Source of the DNA: Auricularia sp. M13
Taxonomy: Eukaryota > Basidiomycota > Agaricomycetes > Auriculariales > Auriculariaceae
Assembly (NCBI GenBank): GCA_037042915.1
Contig: CM073200.1
Span: 2,910,832-2,974,831 of the forward strand
Direction of reading: 5' to 3'
Length of the DNA: 64,000 nt
Every line of letters starts with the position of its first letter. Within the stretch, counting starts at the first letter, position 1. This document shows, one piece after another, positions 49,134 through 61,640 of the stretch. The notes under the pieces are model-generated. The model saw only the letters and a program-made list of their open reading frames with translations. It was not told the DNA's origin and did not search any database. Made by a program: the position numbers and the translations under genes.

Positions 49134-52100
49134 TCAGAGCGGTGTTGCGACGTACGGCAGCGTCGGGAGCAGCTCGTACACCTGCAGCACCTGCTGTTGC
49201 GGGCGCTCGCCGGCCTCGCGCACGGCGACGTGCACGCGTGCCTCGGGGCTCCAGCCCTCCTCGCCGGGCGCGATGGGCCCGCCGGCGAGCGCGTTCGCCT
49301 TGGCCGCCCAGTCCGCGTCGTCCCATATCGCATGGCAGTCCGTGCCGGAGATGACCTGCACGATCTTGCACGAATCCAGCAGGCGCACTTCGATAAAGCG
49401 CGTCGAGAAGAGCAGGACGTGCGGCGGGTGGCACGCCACGCGCTCGATCGCGCCTTCCCACTCGATGAAGATTTCCCCAGACTGCGCGCCGTTGGAGCCT
49501 GTGCGCGAGAGATGTCCGTGCCGATTTATGTAGATGCCAAAATCATTGTAACAGAGCAGGAACTCGGCTTCAGCCTGCCCTTGATTAGTCGACCGCGTCC
49601 GGAAGATGCCCAGTGGCTTCGCGGCGTCGATGCGTTTGGCGATAGGCGCGAGTGAGGGGTCGGCCTGAGTGTTCAACACTGGAATCCGGATGCCCTCGCA
49701 TCTGTATGATGACGTGAGCACGTGTCGCGCAGCCAGAGCAGATAGCAGGCGTACGTTGGGCCATCCATGATCATGATCTCGAATCCACGTGCGCTCAAGA
49801 CAACCATGAAGTTGTTGTTCAGGAAGTAGACATCATATCCTTCACAAGGCAGTTGGAACTCCTGCAAAGAAGAGATGAATCGACCTCGCATGGACTACAA
49901 TTCAGAAAACGCACGGTGTATGGCCTGAACCACTCCGTGCCCCGCCCGTTATTGGAACCAATGATACTTCCACGGAAGCCGCGAATGGAGGTCGAGTGCC
50001 TCAGGCTCGATTGGCTAGGACTTGTCAATGCGTGCGTTGCTGCCACAGGCTCCAGCACATGGAAAACGCTGTCGAGCTGTTGCGCTCGTCAGAAAGATCA
50101 GATTGGGAAAGCATCCCTGCTCACCAGGCGCTTCGTCATGTAAACGAGTAAAGTACGGTTGTTGTAATGCCCCACCCGGAACCAGAAGACGTCGCGCTTA
50201 TTGAGCTTTTCACGCGGACGAGCGGTCGCCTGCTTCTCCGCCGAGGAAGGAACCATGGACTCGATGTCGTATGCCCATAGATCCTGAAGCGCGGAGTCAG
50301 CGTCGACGCGAGAGCCCGCAATCTGAGCTTGCCTTGTCCGCCAGTACCAGGAAAGTACCGAATTCGGGCAGCAGAGCGCATTGGGTCACATTGCGGATGT
50401 GCAAAACCCGGCGAAGGGCTGGTGAAACTGTCAGACGTCACGGTACCATAGAGCAGCTAGACGCATACACCGTGCTTCTCTCCGCAGGCCGATCCATACA
50501 CCGTCAGAACATCCTATGGCAATGAGACTGCGTCCATCAGGCAATGCTGGACAAAGCGTCAGTCAATTCTCCACCACCGTTCTGCGGCGCCGAACACGCA
50601 CCAAAGGGAACCGAACAAGTTATTTTGCTTGCAATCGGAGTATCGTCAGGCGTGTGCATAGTGATGTTGCCGGGGATAAAAAAGCGTCCTGCAGCGATCG
50701 GTTCCAGCTCAAAAGCCTATGCGCAGCGTCAGCGAATAGCCAACGGTGGCGAAAACTAGAGCCCACCTTGTCGCTCTCGGACACCGCGACACGCAAACCG
50801 ATAGCCTCTTCCAGCTTCTGCTGCCACTCGCGCCGAGCTTGGAGGTTGTCGGTGTAAAGCGTAAGCTTCTCGTCGACCCGGCCTTTGTGGAAAATAGTGC
50901 AGGGGAACATCATGCGAAAGTCTTCAGATGTGGAGCTGCGGTCGGCCGCGGGGGATAGGACAAGGCGCGACTGGGAGGACAGCTTATTAAATCGCACGGG
51001 CTGCTCAGTATCGAAGTTGTTGATCGTTACGAGATCAAGGAGCCAGGGCTGCGAATAGGTGTCAGAATAGCCTCAGAGCTGGGTATTTCGCGCCCACCCT
51101 TTGCTTTACGATGTATTTGGTGGCACCGCTAGGCTCTTGTTGCTTTGCTGTGACGAGGACTACGGAGCGATGAGCGGGATAGAGGAGCCGCGGGTGTACT
51201 ATTAGAGCTTACTGTAGTGATCAAAGAGAATGATAAACACCTCTCGCCACCCGGAGCCGGAGCGCGGCTCCAGGTACATCTGGCTGGAATGAACGATAGT
51301 CCGGGTCTTGTCGTTGAGGTCAAGATCCTAAAGAAAGCTCGTTTCATCGCGCGCAGTATACACAGATATTTATCACTTACCACATAGTCGCCTGGCGTGA
51401 ACACCAAATCTGCCGAGTATCGCCACAAATCCACCTTGCGCTTGGACGCGACGGCGCCGTGTTGGGACGCAATGCCCAGGTCGCGAAGGATGTCGCACAC
51501 TTGGGTGAGCTCGAACTGGTCTGGATGATCCTGCGGCGTATCCTGAAGCATGTTCTTCAGGATGAGCTCATACTTCAGCAGGCGCGGAATGGGGCGATTG
51601 ATAAAGCTACGAATGTCGAGCTTCCTCGCGTCCGGGTGGTTCTTGGCCTCCTCGACGAAGCGCTTGAATGCCGGGTTCACGACGATTTCCTCCTCGAGGT
51701 GGTACAGCGCGATAGGATAGTGCGTGATGTATTCCATGTAAGCATCGCGCCAGTTCAGCGCAGCGTCGAGCATCGGGACCGAGATACTGCGAATGAAGGG
51801 ATGTTCTTCGCGCTGCAAATCGTGCAGGTCGTCGAGAAGCTTGCGGTGGTACTCCAACAGCTCGTTGATGTTGTAAAATACGGCTTGTATAAACTCCATC
51901 GTCCGCTCGCGCTGGATTATAGGAGGATTGATCGTGCAAAGCGGCCGAATGAAGAGCTGTCAAGGCGTTAGGACACGCAAACGAACTCAAGCTGTGCACA
52001 CCGATGTAATCAGCTCCAGGTCATGAACATAATCCGACTCGGTTTGTATTAGCTCAAAGATGATCCTGCACGGTCGCGCAATCAGCGACTTTACAATGCG

Positions 52101-53755
52101 ATGTAGAGTCAGTCCAACTCACGATTGCCGCTTTGCTTCCTGTCTCGACACCGTTTGCTTGATCTCCGGTGAGACTAGCTCGTGCCAGGACGTGCTGATC
52201 TTGCTGCCGTTGAGCTGAATCGTCCGGAGAAGCGCAACTGTGCCGACGCGTCGCAGAAGTTGGATTGCTTCATGAAGCGAGTCGACGTCCGGACTTTGTT
52301 TGTCTGTCACTTTGAGAACACTGTCCAGGATCTCTGGATACTGGCTCAGCCGTTTCGAAGGAAGATGAAGCAGCGTATGCAGTGGAGGCGCGTCGGGTTC
52401 CAATTCCACGCATTCCTACAAACATCGGTGTCAGCAAAACACGTCCCGCAAGTCTCTAACAAAGTGCGCACGTCAATATAAGCCTTGAAGTTTTCGTTGG
52501 TCTTGAGTTCCTCCTGCAATCGCTTCTCTGCTCGCTCAATATGCGAGATGTAGACGGGGTACTCGTTGCGGAATTCTTCTGCGACTGCGACGAAGACGTC
52601 GCCTATCCACTGAATGAGCGGCGCAGACTCGCGTTTTCGAATGGCCAGCATTTCGAGCAGCGTCCGATTGCACCGCCGCAACTCGGAGATGTTCCCAAAG
52701 ACTTCCTCAAGGAACTCTTCATGATCGTCTGGGGCAATTATCCCCGGTTGTGAAAGGCCCTTGAGATAGACCTGCGCAGCACATCGCGTGTCAGCCAACG
52801 TAGACCCTCAGCCTGCACCACGACACGTACATCTTCTATGACCTCCAGGTTGCTCACGTATTGCTCCTCGTCGCGTATCATCTCGCGGATAAGGCTGCAG
52901 AGGCAAAGACATTAGAAACACGAGCGGGCGGCCACGAAGAGCGAAATGTCTCACTCTTGCCGCCGCCGCTCCGAGTCCGTCAAGCTCTTCAATTGGGATG
53001 GTGTGAGCCTCTCTACCCAGTCATCAATAACGGGCTGTGTGCGAAGCGTGAGCAATTGCAGCCTGGGAGGGATCGCAGCACAAACTTTTGGAGGTTCTGG
53101 TGGCAGATCGTCGTCAAGCACGATCTCCGTCTGCTCTTCTGCCTGTTGTTACACACAGAGTCAGCAGTAACCCATCTGAATTGTACGCGCACGCACTATT
53201 CTGTATGGACAAGATATGGAGTAGCAGCGGCGGCCTTCCTCACATGTAATCGAATAGCATTGCGTGAGCACGGTGTTGACGCCGGTGGGCAACGCCTCGC
53301 CGTAGAGGCCCGCAGAGTCTTCTGCATCCTCTGGAAAGCGAAAGAGGTCGTCGACATCGTCGCAGAGCGGCTGTCCCGAGTATTCGACGTCGTAGAACCA
53401 AAGCTGGCTCTGCAGACTGCGTGCCACTTGCAGCGCTAGCCTGCGATCGTTCGTGGTGATCCCGTACATTAGCATGAGCTCGCGTTGTATGAGCGACTGG
53501 ACCGTGGACTGCGCGCCGAGCTTCAGTAACGTGGTTCAGAGCAGCGAGTATCCCAGGACTCACCACCATGTCCTTGCCAGTGAACGCGCGTGGATACGGG
53601 ATGCAGCCCTTGACGTGCATGGCGCGGGGCACGTCGTCGCGCACCTTGACCGCGATATGCGACAAGAACTGCAGGTTGAGGAAGCGGGCCTCGTCGTCGT
53701 CGCCGTTCAGCCCGTCGTCGTCGTCGTCCTCCTGCTGCTGCCGCAGCGCGGCCAT
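49134..53755 (-). CDS. RhoGEF with DEP, two DH-like, PH and CNH domains (ROM1/ROM2 type)
   Basis: Eighteen exons: 49134-49701, 49755-49861, 49915-50076, 50125-50283, 50333-50427, 50469-50527, 50598-50716, 50767-51048, 51098-51159, 51213-51327, 51381-51956, 52002-52065, 52123-52415, 52472-52771, 52831-52894, 52955-53142, 53197-53520, 53564-53755; 1,242 residues from Met 53755. DEP first; then DH-like 1 (IREMIRDEEQYVSNLEVIED) and DH 2 (IIFELIQTESDYVHDLELIT, PIPRLLKYELILKNML), PH (LYTDNLQARREWQQKLEEA) and CNH (LIAIGCSDGVWIGL). The family activates Rho1 at the plasma membrane in cell-wall integrity signalling. The frame stays open upstream of 53755, into DNA shared with the 7.6-kb fragment; the true start may lie there but a 4-C run at 53916-53919 breaks it. 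One intron (50284-50332) is GC-AG. Confidence 0.93.
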
Positions 53756-53866
53756 CGTGCGCTCCCAGTCGGCGCCCACGCGCAGTCCGCTCGACGGCCG
53801 GCGCGGCGGCTGCGACTGCGACACTAAGCTTTGCCGGGGGCCGCGCGGCCGGCTGGCGGTCGAGCG

Positions 53867-55106
53867 CTGCGTCGCCTGGCGCGACGGCCCCGGCTGCGAC
53901 GACGGGCCCGGCGTCGGGGCCCGTCCGAGTCGCGTGCAGCAGCGTGCGGGAGCATGACCCAGGAGCGCGAAGAGGCGGGTCCTGACTCGGGCGTCGATAT
54001 GTTCGTCCAGCTCGCGCTGTGGACAGACATGGCATCCACCAGATGCAGTACACAGGGCCGGCCGTCACTGCGTATGATATGCACCGCCGCCCAGTTCCGA
54101 CTCTTTCTCTCTCCCTCTCAAATCAGCGCTCTCTCACTCCTACGGCCGTTGTTACTGTCTCACAGCCATGCATTGCCCCACACCATCTGTTCCAGATGCA
54201 TCATAACCCTGCAGAGACCGCGCATTTCAACCGAATTCAACTGAGACGTCACAAAACGGGTTGTCTCTGAAAGTGTAGCTCCCTTGGAGACTTGTCCTCG
54301 AAAGATAATCGTTTCGCACCTCACTCAAATGCAATCACAAACTTGCCCTTCATGCCTACGTCCTCCTGATCATGCACCATCTGCATGATGTCGTCCACTT
54401 TGTATGTCTTGGTCTGCGACAAAGGTCAGTCTCGCATGGCAGGAACGTCAGTACCAAATCGGACATGGATGTCAATGCGCTGTTGCGTGACCAGGCGCAC
54501 AAGCTTTCTGAAGTTTTCCTGCGTGGAGAGCACGCTCCCCTTGACCTGAAAACGCGTCGTCAAGTACACTGTACGCCGTTCAGCACACACGCACCGTAAT
54601 ATCTCTGAAAATAATGTCTGCATAGCTGTGCCAATGATGAGCTCCGAGTGCGACGGCCACGGGCATTGCGTGTCCTCACGTAATGGGCACCGGCGTGCCG
54701 GGCTGGCCAACCTACGCGCGCACAGGGTCAGCGCCAGCGGCGGACGGAATGTCGCGCTCCACGCACCATGACCAGTGTGCCATGTTTGGCCAGTATCTTG
54801 ATGCCGAATTCGAAGGCGGGCACGGCGTCTGTAGCCACGATCACCGCATCACAGCCTACGAAATTCCTCAGTACTGGGGGGACCGCAATGACACGCGCAT
54901 TTACCAGGGAACTCTTTTCTTGGCACTAGGTCTTTGATACGCTGCACGGCGTTGGTGCTGTCGTTGCAGTTTATGAGCAGAGCGGGCGGGAACTTGAGGC
55001 TCTTCGCGAGTTCGAGAGGCGCCTCCCGCGCGTCGACGCCGACGACTTTGTAACCCATGAGCGTCCCCAGCTGGTGCTTCAGCGCGCCGAGACCGACGAT
55101 TCCGAT
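53867..55106 (-). repeat. inverted segmental duplication, copy 2
   Basis: Reverse complement of 6532-7781. Contains the RhoGEF 5' region and the 3' half of an ADH gene in the same order and orientation relative to each other. The left side continues into RhoGEF exon 1; the right side stops at 55106 and runs into tandem repeats. Confidence 0.9.
54321..55106 (-). pseudogene. 5'-truncated ADH copy
   Basis: Matches exons 6-11 of the complete ADH gene, including introns and stop (TGA at 54321-54323), but exons 1-5 and the start of exon 6 are missing. The glycine motif has nine bases deleted (GLGALKHQLGT instead of GLGGLGHIGVQLGT). Both catalytic and structural zinc ligands are gone, so no active enzyme can result. 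The break lies at the edge of a tandem array. Confidence 0.9.
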
Positions 55107-55199
55107 ACTGAATGGTCAAGGAGAGGGAGTGGCTAAGTACACCAGTTTTTTCACGTCTTGCCCCCGCTCCCATTGGTCCAGCGTATCAACGGGCTCTTA

Positions 55200-56600
55200 T
55201 TTCCTATCTACGCGAGGGACGGGACACGGGAACTGGGCGGAATGCGAGCGAAACGGCCGTGGGGGCGACATTCGACGATTTGGCAGCAAAACAGTGTATT
55301 CTCGACCAACCGCTGAGAGCGCGGGGACGTAATTTGGACGGTGCGATATGGTACATGGACCCATCCCAGCGCCCAAGTTTCAGGGCATTCGGACGAGGTT
55401 GCGGTAACCGTGAAATCGGCTCGTCTGCATTCCTCAACGCCCGTTGGCCCGATCCAGGCGCCGGTCTGCGCGCGAGTCGGTGTATGTGTCGGAAGCCCAG
55501 GTGCAAAATTTGACGGGAAACGGACGCGGTCGCGCAGAAGCTCAAAATCGCCTCTCAGCGCGGTCAACGGCACAAAATGAGCCGCAGCTCACCACCCGCT
55601 CCACCGCGGACCGTGTCGACGCAGGGCATGGTTTGTGTATCGTGTGCGATGTCCCGTGCCGATTTTCGCGCCAAACGGCCGAGGTCGCGTCAACGCTGAA
55701 AATCGAGTTTCAGCGCCGTCCCGCAAGAAAACAGGACATTACTCACGCACCGCTGCGCCGCTCCGCGTGAAATTTGGGCGGCGCGTTCCCATGTACCGTC
55801 CGATACCGCGCGAGAAGTTTGAGGGCGCGCCGATCGAAATGGCTGGAGCGCTGAAATGGCCGCTCAACGCCGCGAGCGGAACAAAATGCGACACTGCGCG
55901 CGCACGGCAAAGCGCCGCGACTTGCGACTTGGCGCTCGAGCTGGCGCATGTGGTTGCATTCCCCAGCCTAGCTGCCAGGCCGAGCGGTGCAGGTCTGGGT
56001 CGCGCTGGAAATGGCTGGTCAATGACCGCAGCGGAACAGAATGTGCGATGGCTCACCAACCATTGACTGCCCGAGCGCGATCGACTGCCATCAAGCTTTC
56101 ATGTACCACGGCACATCCTCTGCCAAGTTTCAGAGGAAACGGTCAAGGTCGCGGGAACGCTGAAAATGAGCTCTCAGTGTCGCGAACGGACAAAAAGAGA
56201 TGCTGCTCACCAGCGGCTCGGGCAGACGGCGCGTGCCTTGGCCAATGGGTTTGCATGCCTGACGCGATTTCGAGTGCGCGGTTTCGTGGCAAACGGTCGA
56301 GGTTGCGCTGGCGGCAAAATGGAACTTCAGGCTTCAGCGTCGCGGAAGGAACAAAATACGACGCGGCGCACCAACGGCTGGGCCAATCCACGCCAAAATT
56401 GGTCACCGCGCCCCGGTCGGTAATCGCATGCTGTGTGCCCGCTTAGGAGCCAAACGCCGCTGCTTGCGTGGGCCTTGAGAAACGGCTCGTCAGCGTCGGG
56501 GCGGCACAAAAATACAGCTTACTCACCGCGCGTGCGGCCGCTCATCGCGAATTTTGGAGGCAGCAATCCTGCACAATGTCGGCAGATGATCCTCGAGTTT
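55200..56600. repeat. degenerate ~155-bp tandem array
   Basis: A motif of the form GCTGAAAATNG...CTCAGCG...GGAACAAAAT returns at about 55539, 55694, 55848, 56002, 56158, 56312 and 56470, spacing 154-158 bp, with weaker units before 55539. An AAACGGTCGAGGTCGCG-like block precedes each by about 30 bp. The many overlapping short frames here are by-products of the repeat. Confidence 0.8.
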
Positions 56601-58170
56601 CAGCGCGAATGAGATAGGTACGGCGGCGCTGCAAGCTGCGCGAGGTCAGCACGGAGAAAAAGTTGAACGAGATCGGGATTTACACACCAGTCCCCATGAC
56701 GCTGCGAGAAACGGAGAGCGTGCTCGCACGCATATCACAATGCAGGCACCATGTTTTGCCGCCAAGTACAAGGCGGCGCCGGTGCTGAGAATCGCATGCT
56801 GGGCGCAAGGTGGTCGTCGCCCAACGTCGATAGCGCCAGAGACACCGATAGCGCGAGAGAATCCGGCTGCAGCCCTGGCAAATTGGGATAATGCGTGCCG
56901 GCCAGGGTCGAGATTTTCGACGCGGGGAACGTGCGAGGCGGTCGCGAAGCGTGATGCACTGCGCGAGCGTTCCGCGGGCCGTTATGCACTGCAGCGAGCA
57001 ACTTTGAGCAATTGCACAACGGAAGGGAAACATTAATTGACATACCTCTTGCACTGAATGAGCCCCGCGGCGCAGTTTTTGAAGCGCGTCGGGCGGCCAG
57101 TTTCGTGGAGCGGAAAGAGCCTGGTCCAAATATGAGCAAAGCCGCCGACAAGAGGGAGATCTGAGGTAAGACTCACCATGTGCGCCGAGCATGAGTCCTA
57201 TTCACCCCTTGAGAGGTGAATTACGCTGGTTCCAGTGAGATGGAGCACGGAAAAATCGCAGCGCGTGAAGATCACGTGATCGCGCTTGACGAATAGGGAC
57301 CGTCAGCAACGACGGGCATGCGCTAGACGAGTAAATCACCCACCTCCGAGTGATGTCAGAGATGTGCGAGTGGCAGAAAGCATGCTCCCAGCTGCTGTCT
57401 CGAGCAGAACGGTGGTCCAGCGTCGACGGTGGCAACGACTCAGGAAACGGGAATAGCGAGGAGATGGGTAGGGCTGACGCTGAGTATTTGTGGACCTGGT
57501 GGTGTTTGGAAAGAAAAGATGCTGCGGGGATTCAAAGCAAAAACCTTGTGCGGCGGTGCGGCCGCGGCCTCGGACTTCTTAGCAAGCGAAAGAAGACCGT
57601 CGGAAATACCGTGAAAGTGATCTCATCGAGCTTAGGCGCTCCTCGAGCCATCTGCCAAACATAGCGTCGGCTGACAGCTCTATATGCAGGTATAGTCGCA
57701 GCACTCTCCGAGTGTTGGCGCTGTCTGACTGCTCAGAAAACCGATTCCCCAACTGACAGCGCCGTTCTCCCGTCCACGTGAGCTGGGGCGACGTTCAGGA
57801 TCACTCTGGGCCAGCCATGTATCATAGACAACGTGAATGCAGCTCGTACGCATTGAATGAAAGCAATTTACAGCTTGCACGCATTTGGCCTACCATCATT
57901 TCTACTGAAATCAGAATCGTCGGTCAACGTCATAGGAGTCGAAGCTCGCATGCAGTCACAAATCCCAGAAGGCTTTTCACTCGCCAGCTTTATGAATCCA
58001 TGTAAAACGCGGGACATGCGATCTGTCACCTCTCTGTCGCATGCTTCGCGACTGTTCAGAGTTTCGGGTGCACCTAACGCGTTTACTTGTCATCTCAGGG
58101 CTCACAGTGTTACTGAGGTGTATAGTTTGCTTGAGGAGACCGCGGGAAGCCCGCAGTGACGAAAAAAAAA
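56601..58170. other. 1.6 kb without supported genes
   Basis: Several frames of 60-170 codons on both strands, none with a motif or convincing splice pattern. Confidence 0.35.
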
Positions 58171-58181
58171 GGATGAGATCG

Positions 58182-59030
58182 TGAGCACGGGGCCAGGCGG
58201 ACACGTTCGCAACTCCGCTCGGCGGAGACAACGCGCGCGCAATATCGGTACCCTAGGCCCTGGCACAGCAGATCTTGCAATCAAACTAAGAGTTCTGTGC
58301 TTTCTTTGGCTAACTGAGACGATTCCGGCAGAAATTCACACGAGAGGCCCAGAAACGTCAGAGATCGCGGCGACCATTCAGCGAAAAGGATGTGTATCGC
58401 GTTGACTCACGCTTCACAGCATTAATACAAACATTAGAAGCGTGATGGCGCGTAGACTCTGCCGTGCGCACGCGATTACGAGGTGCTCACCTGCGGATGG
58501 AGACGAAATTGAACGGTCAGGGGTCTTCCTCACCCTCATCCTGCGCGCTACGGGCGCTTATGTGGGTTACATGGGCACTTGAGTAACAATATTTGTGGTT
58601 GAGACTGCGGGAGGGGTCGGAGAGGTTGTAAAATTCGTTGAGAACGCGTGCACGGGACCAGGCGGACGCGTTCAAAACTCCGCTCAGCGGGAACAACGCC
58701 GCACGAAATCGGCGGTCCAGGCGGCGGCACGGCGTTTGAAGTGGCTGACTGTGCTATTCCCGCAAGAATTTCACGCGGGCGAGGCCTGGAAACGCGCCGG
58801 AGGTCGGGGAAGCGATTGGGCCATTCAGCGAAAACGACGGGTATCGCGCTTTCTCCTCGTTTCACGGCCATCAGCTGTGAATTAGAAGACTGATGGCGTG
58901 CAGATCCCGCCGTAAGCAATCGATTACGGCGCGTCCGCTTGTAGATACGCAAAAAATGCACCTTGGGGAGGGGTATGGGACCCCCCTGGCCCATACCCTG
59001 GCTGTCACGGGCGCTTAATCTAGATGGGAG
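58182..59030. repeat. diverged direct repeat pair, ~430 bp each
   Basis: Blocks starting at 58182 and 58648 share in order CCAGGCGGACNCGTTC, ACTCCGCTC, CATTCAGCGAAAA, TATCGCG, AGACTNTGATGGCG-like and CGGGCGCTTA. Offset 466 bp. The second copy holds an inverted repeat GGTATGGG/CCCATACC near 58974-58998. Confidence 0.65.
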
Positions 59031-59112
59031 CATGAGATTGTGCAGAAAAATTGAGGGTGAGAGGGATGGATGAACGAGGTATGCGCAAAAATGCGATCGG
59101 GAGGGCGAGGCA

Positions 59113-59709
59113 ATGCCCACATCACCACATTCAACCGCATGCCGACCAGCCCTGCTTCTTCGCCCGGTGCTTCGCGGTCACTCTGTCGTACGATACGCTG
59201 ATCACAGTCAGCGCTGCGTCATTCCCACTGCCGGGAAGGTGTTCTGGGCGGGTATAAAGGCGGGCAGGTTTCGCTGCAGCCACAATCATCTCGCCCTTCC
59301 TTCCGCTACTCTCCCACTCTGCCTATCGCAACTTGTGCACGCGGATTTAACGACCGCGGACGCCCTCGACACCTCGCTGCCATCGCTGTGTCCGTCGTAC
59401 TCGGCCTTCAAGTCGACACTGACGTCGTGCTCACCAATTCCTCGTGGTGCGTTCGTTCCTCGCAGCCATGCAGTTGCATTGCTAATTCAGCTGCTGCACA
59501 GCGAGACACGACCATACGCTGTATCGCGCGTTCGCGGCCTCGCCAGGTTAGTGTACGCATCCCAGACCCATGTGTCATGCCATGCTAACGATCGTAGCGC
59601 CGCTAGTTTCGCGGCAGTCACCGACTCCTTGGGGCATAAGGCAATGGTAGATGAAATGAGAGCTTTATGTTACCATACAAGTCGTCAGGGACAGCTGAAC
59701 TGTCTTTAG
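59113..59709 (+). other. long open frame of doubtful coding status
   Basis: A 198-codon frame; a TATAAAGG box at about 59254 lies inside it, so transcription may begin within. An ATG-led protein without recognisable domain. Low support. Confidence 0.2.
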
Positions 59710-60540
59710 AGCAGTGCATCTGATGAACTCGTGCTGTCTACATAGTAAATCACCCTCCTGTGTTCGCGGCGCTCTCCGTTACAAATGCGCGCGGAGATGT
59801 AGATAACGGATTCATTGGCGAGAAAATCGGGACCGACGGCATACGAGTATGACAGCGAACCATGGGTGACGAGGTCGCACTCATGGCGAGGGTACCATAA
59901 TCGTCCACCCGTCATCGTAGGACCATGTGTACCCTCATAGTCGAACATGAAGCCGTTGATCCTGTACGGATAGTCAGACTCAACTGCCATAACCTCGAGC
60001 TCGCCGGAATAGGGATCAATGTCTCTGATGAGTCGCGCAACGTTGAGCTTGATCGTCCAGCATGTGCCGTCCCCGATCTATCGACTCGGATAACCGGGAT
60101 GGAAGGAGCCTCTGAAGCCATCTGTCGGCCCCTCGTTCCACTGTAGCATCAAGTAACCGCACCCCGAGTACTTGTCGATGCAAGTGTGGTTGTTCTTCAG
60201 CCGCAACACAAGTCCGCGGTTATTGATGAGCGTCTCAACGGGGAAAATGCAGAAAGCGTGACTGCACGTAATGAAGTTCTATTACGACCGCTGCAATTTC
60301 GGGTGAGGAAAAGCTCGGCAAGATGGGAGAAGGACGTACTGGAGTGGAAACTGGAGACGCAATATACCGGCGTGCAGGTCGTGCACACTACGTCAATGTC
60401 CCCCCGTTCGTACCGAACGACACATCCGCCGTAATAGCATGGCTTGCGGCAGGGAATGCCTGCTGGATATAGCGGGTAAGCCAGCGTGAGCTGACTCGAG
60501 CCAGTGAGTGCGATGACATTCTTGCCGTCGCCACAAGTGA
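59706..60540 (-). pseudogene. unknown cysteine-containing protein with in-frame stop
   Basis: A conserved-looking frame reads IPCRKPCYYGGCVVRYERGD, then after a gap NNHTCIDKYSGCGYLMLQWN and GFRGSFHPGYPSR, meets TAG at 60078-60080, and continues in the same frame with GTCWTIKLNVARLI and YRINGFMFDYEG to a stop at 59706. Spaced cysteines suggest a secreted or surface domain. I do not recognise it. The stop cannot be removed by an intron of normal size, so I call it a probable pseudogene. Confidence 0.4.
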
Positions 60541-61114
60541 GAAGCTAATTATGTGTTGCGCCAAACGGCACCTCGTTGCTGTTGACGCTCATGATGCTTC
60601 GTGGATCATCGTTGTGCTTTATTCTGCCCGAAGCTGGAACACCACCGTCCAGAGCGCGTGCTGCACGGAGGTGGGCGCAAATAGCATGACCCAGCTTCTT
60701 TTCAACAACGAAAGCCAGGGCACCGCTGGCAAAAGTACTCAGGGCGTCAGACTCTCGGACTCGACATCGAGCGAACAAGAAGAACGTTTGACTCCCTATA
60801 AGCCCGTAGCCCGCACATCGTCATCCGCATCGTGGCTGCGTTATGGTTGGTGAAGGCAGTGCGGTCGCGGCACTCGCGCGAGGTCGCTCGCGCCTCGCCG
60901 CTCGTGCCGCTCCAATAGATAGCTGTAAGATGGCAGGCCACGAATCCAGTACCCCACAGCTCATAAAAGGCAGACAGATTCCATGAAACCGACTGAATAG
61001 ACCCAGGCTCGTGCAACAGAAGAAGACACATACGATAGCATGGCGCCTGCCATCGTGAACCAGCACAACTTTGTAAGCTGGATTAAACAGGAGTGATAAG
61101 CCTCGATGCACTGG

Positions 61115-61640
61115 TCATAAGTCGTAGTTACGCGACGGCATGAGAGTGCTTGCGTACGAAAGTGAATCCCCTGAAAAGAGATTGTCGCAGACACGAATAT
61201 GCGAGCCAAGCCGCCTGAAGATTGTGCGAGTGCCGTCGTAGCACGGCAGTGAGGAGAGCACGCCGCAGTCGCCCGTGTCGTGCCGCTCCAGCTGGAGCTC
61301 CAGCACCGGGGACCGCAGCTCGTCGGGCACGGGCAGCGTAGGTGGCGGCGGCAGCGGTGGATGGAGCCGGATGAGCTTCGCATTCAGCACGTTCACGCTG
61401 ATAAATCCGCCGGCAACTGCAGCGACGACGACGGTGACGGAGCCGCTGGTGAAGCAGCGCCTGTACTCCAACTCGAGCCTGAGCTCTCGACGGGCCCGGC
61501 CGGCTCGACATCCAAAGCTCGAGATAGTGATCAGTTCTGAGAGTACGCCCCGAGGTTCGAGTGGTGCAAGAACCTCGTGGCGCAAACATAGCGCCAGTTA
61601 CTGGAACTGGAATGCCGACCGATGCAGTCCCGGTCAGCAC
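61115..61640 (-). other. unassigned open frame
   Basis: A 156-codon minus frame with a hydrophobic stretch (VTVVVAAVAGGFISV) followed by a proline run; may be an exon of the gene to its left or spurious. Confidence 0.2.

Noticed and set aside
53564-53824. RhoGEF start at 53824
   Set aside because: The codon there is GTG; the first ATG in frame is at 53755, or the start lies upstream beyond the C-run difference.
55200-56600. Several 90-196-codon ORFs as genes
   Set aside because: They are generated by the ~155-bp tandem repeat and contain repeated similar peptides in shifting frames.
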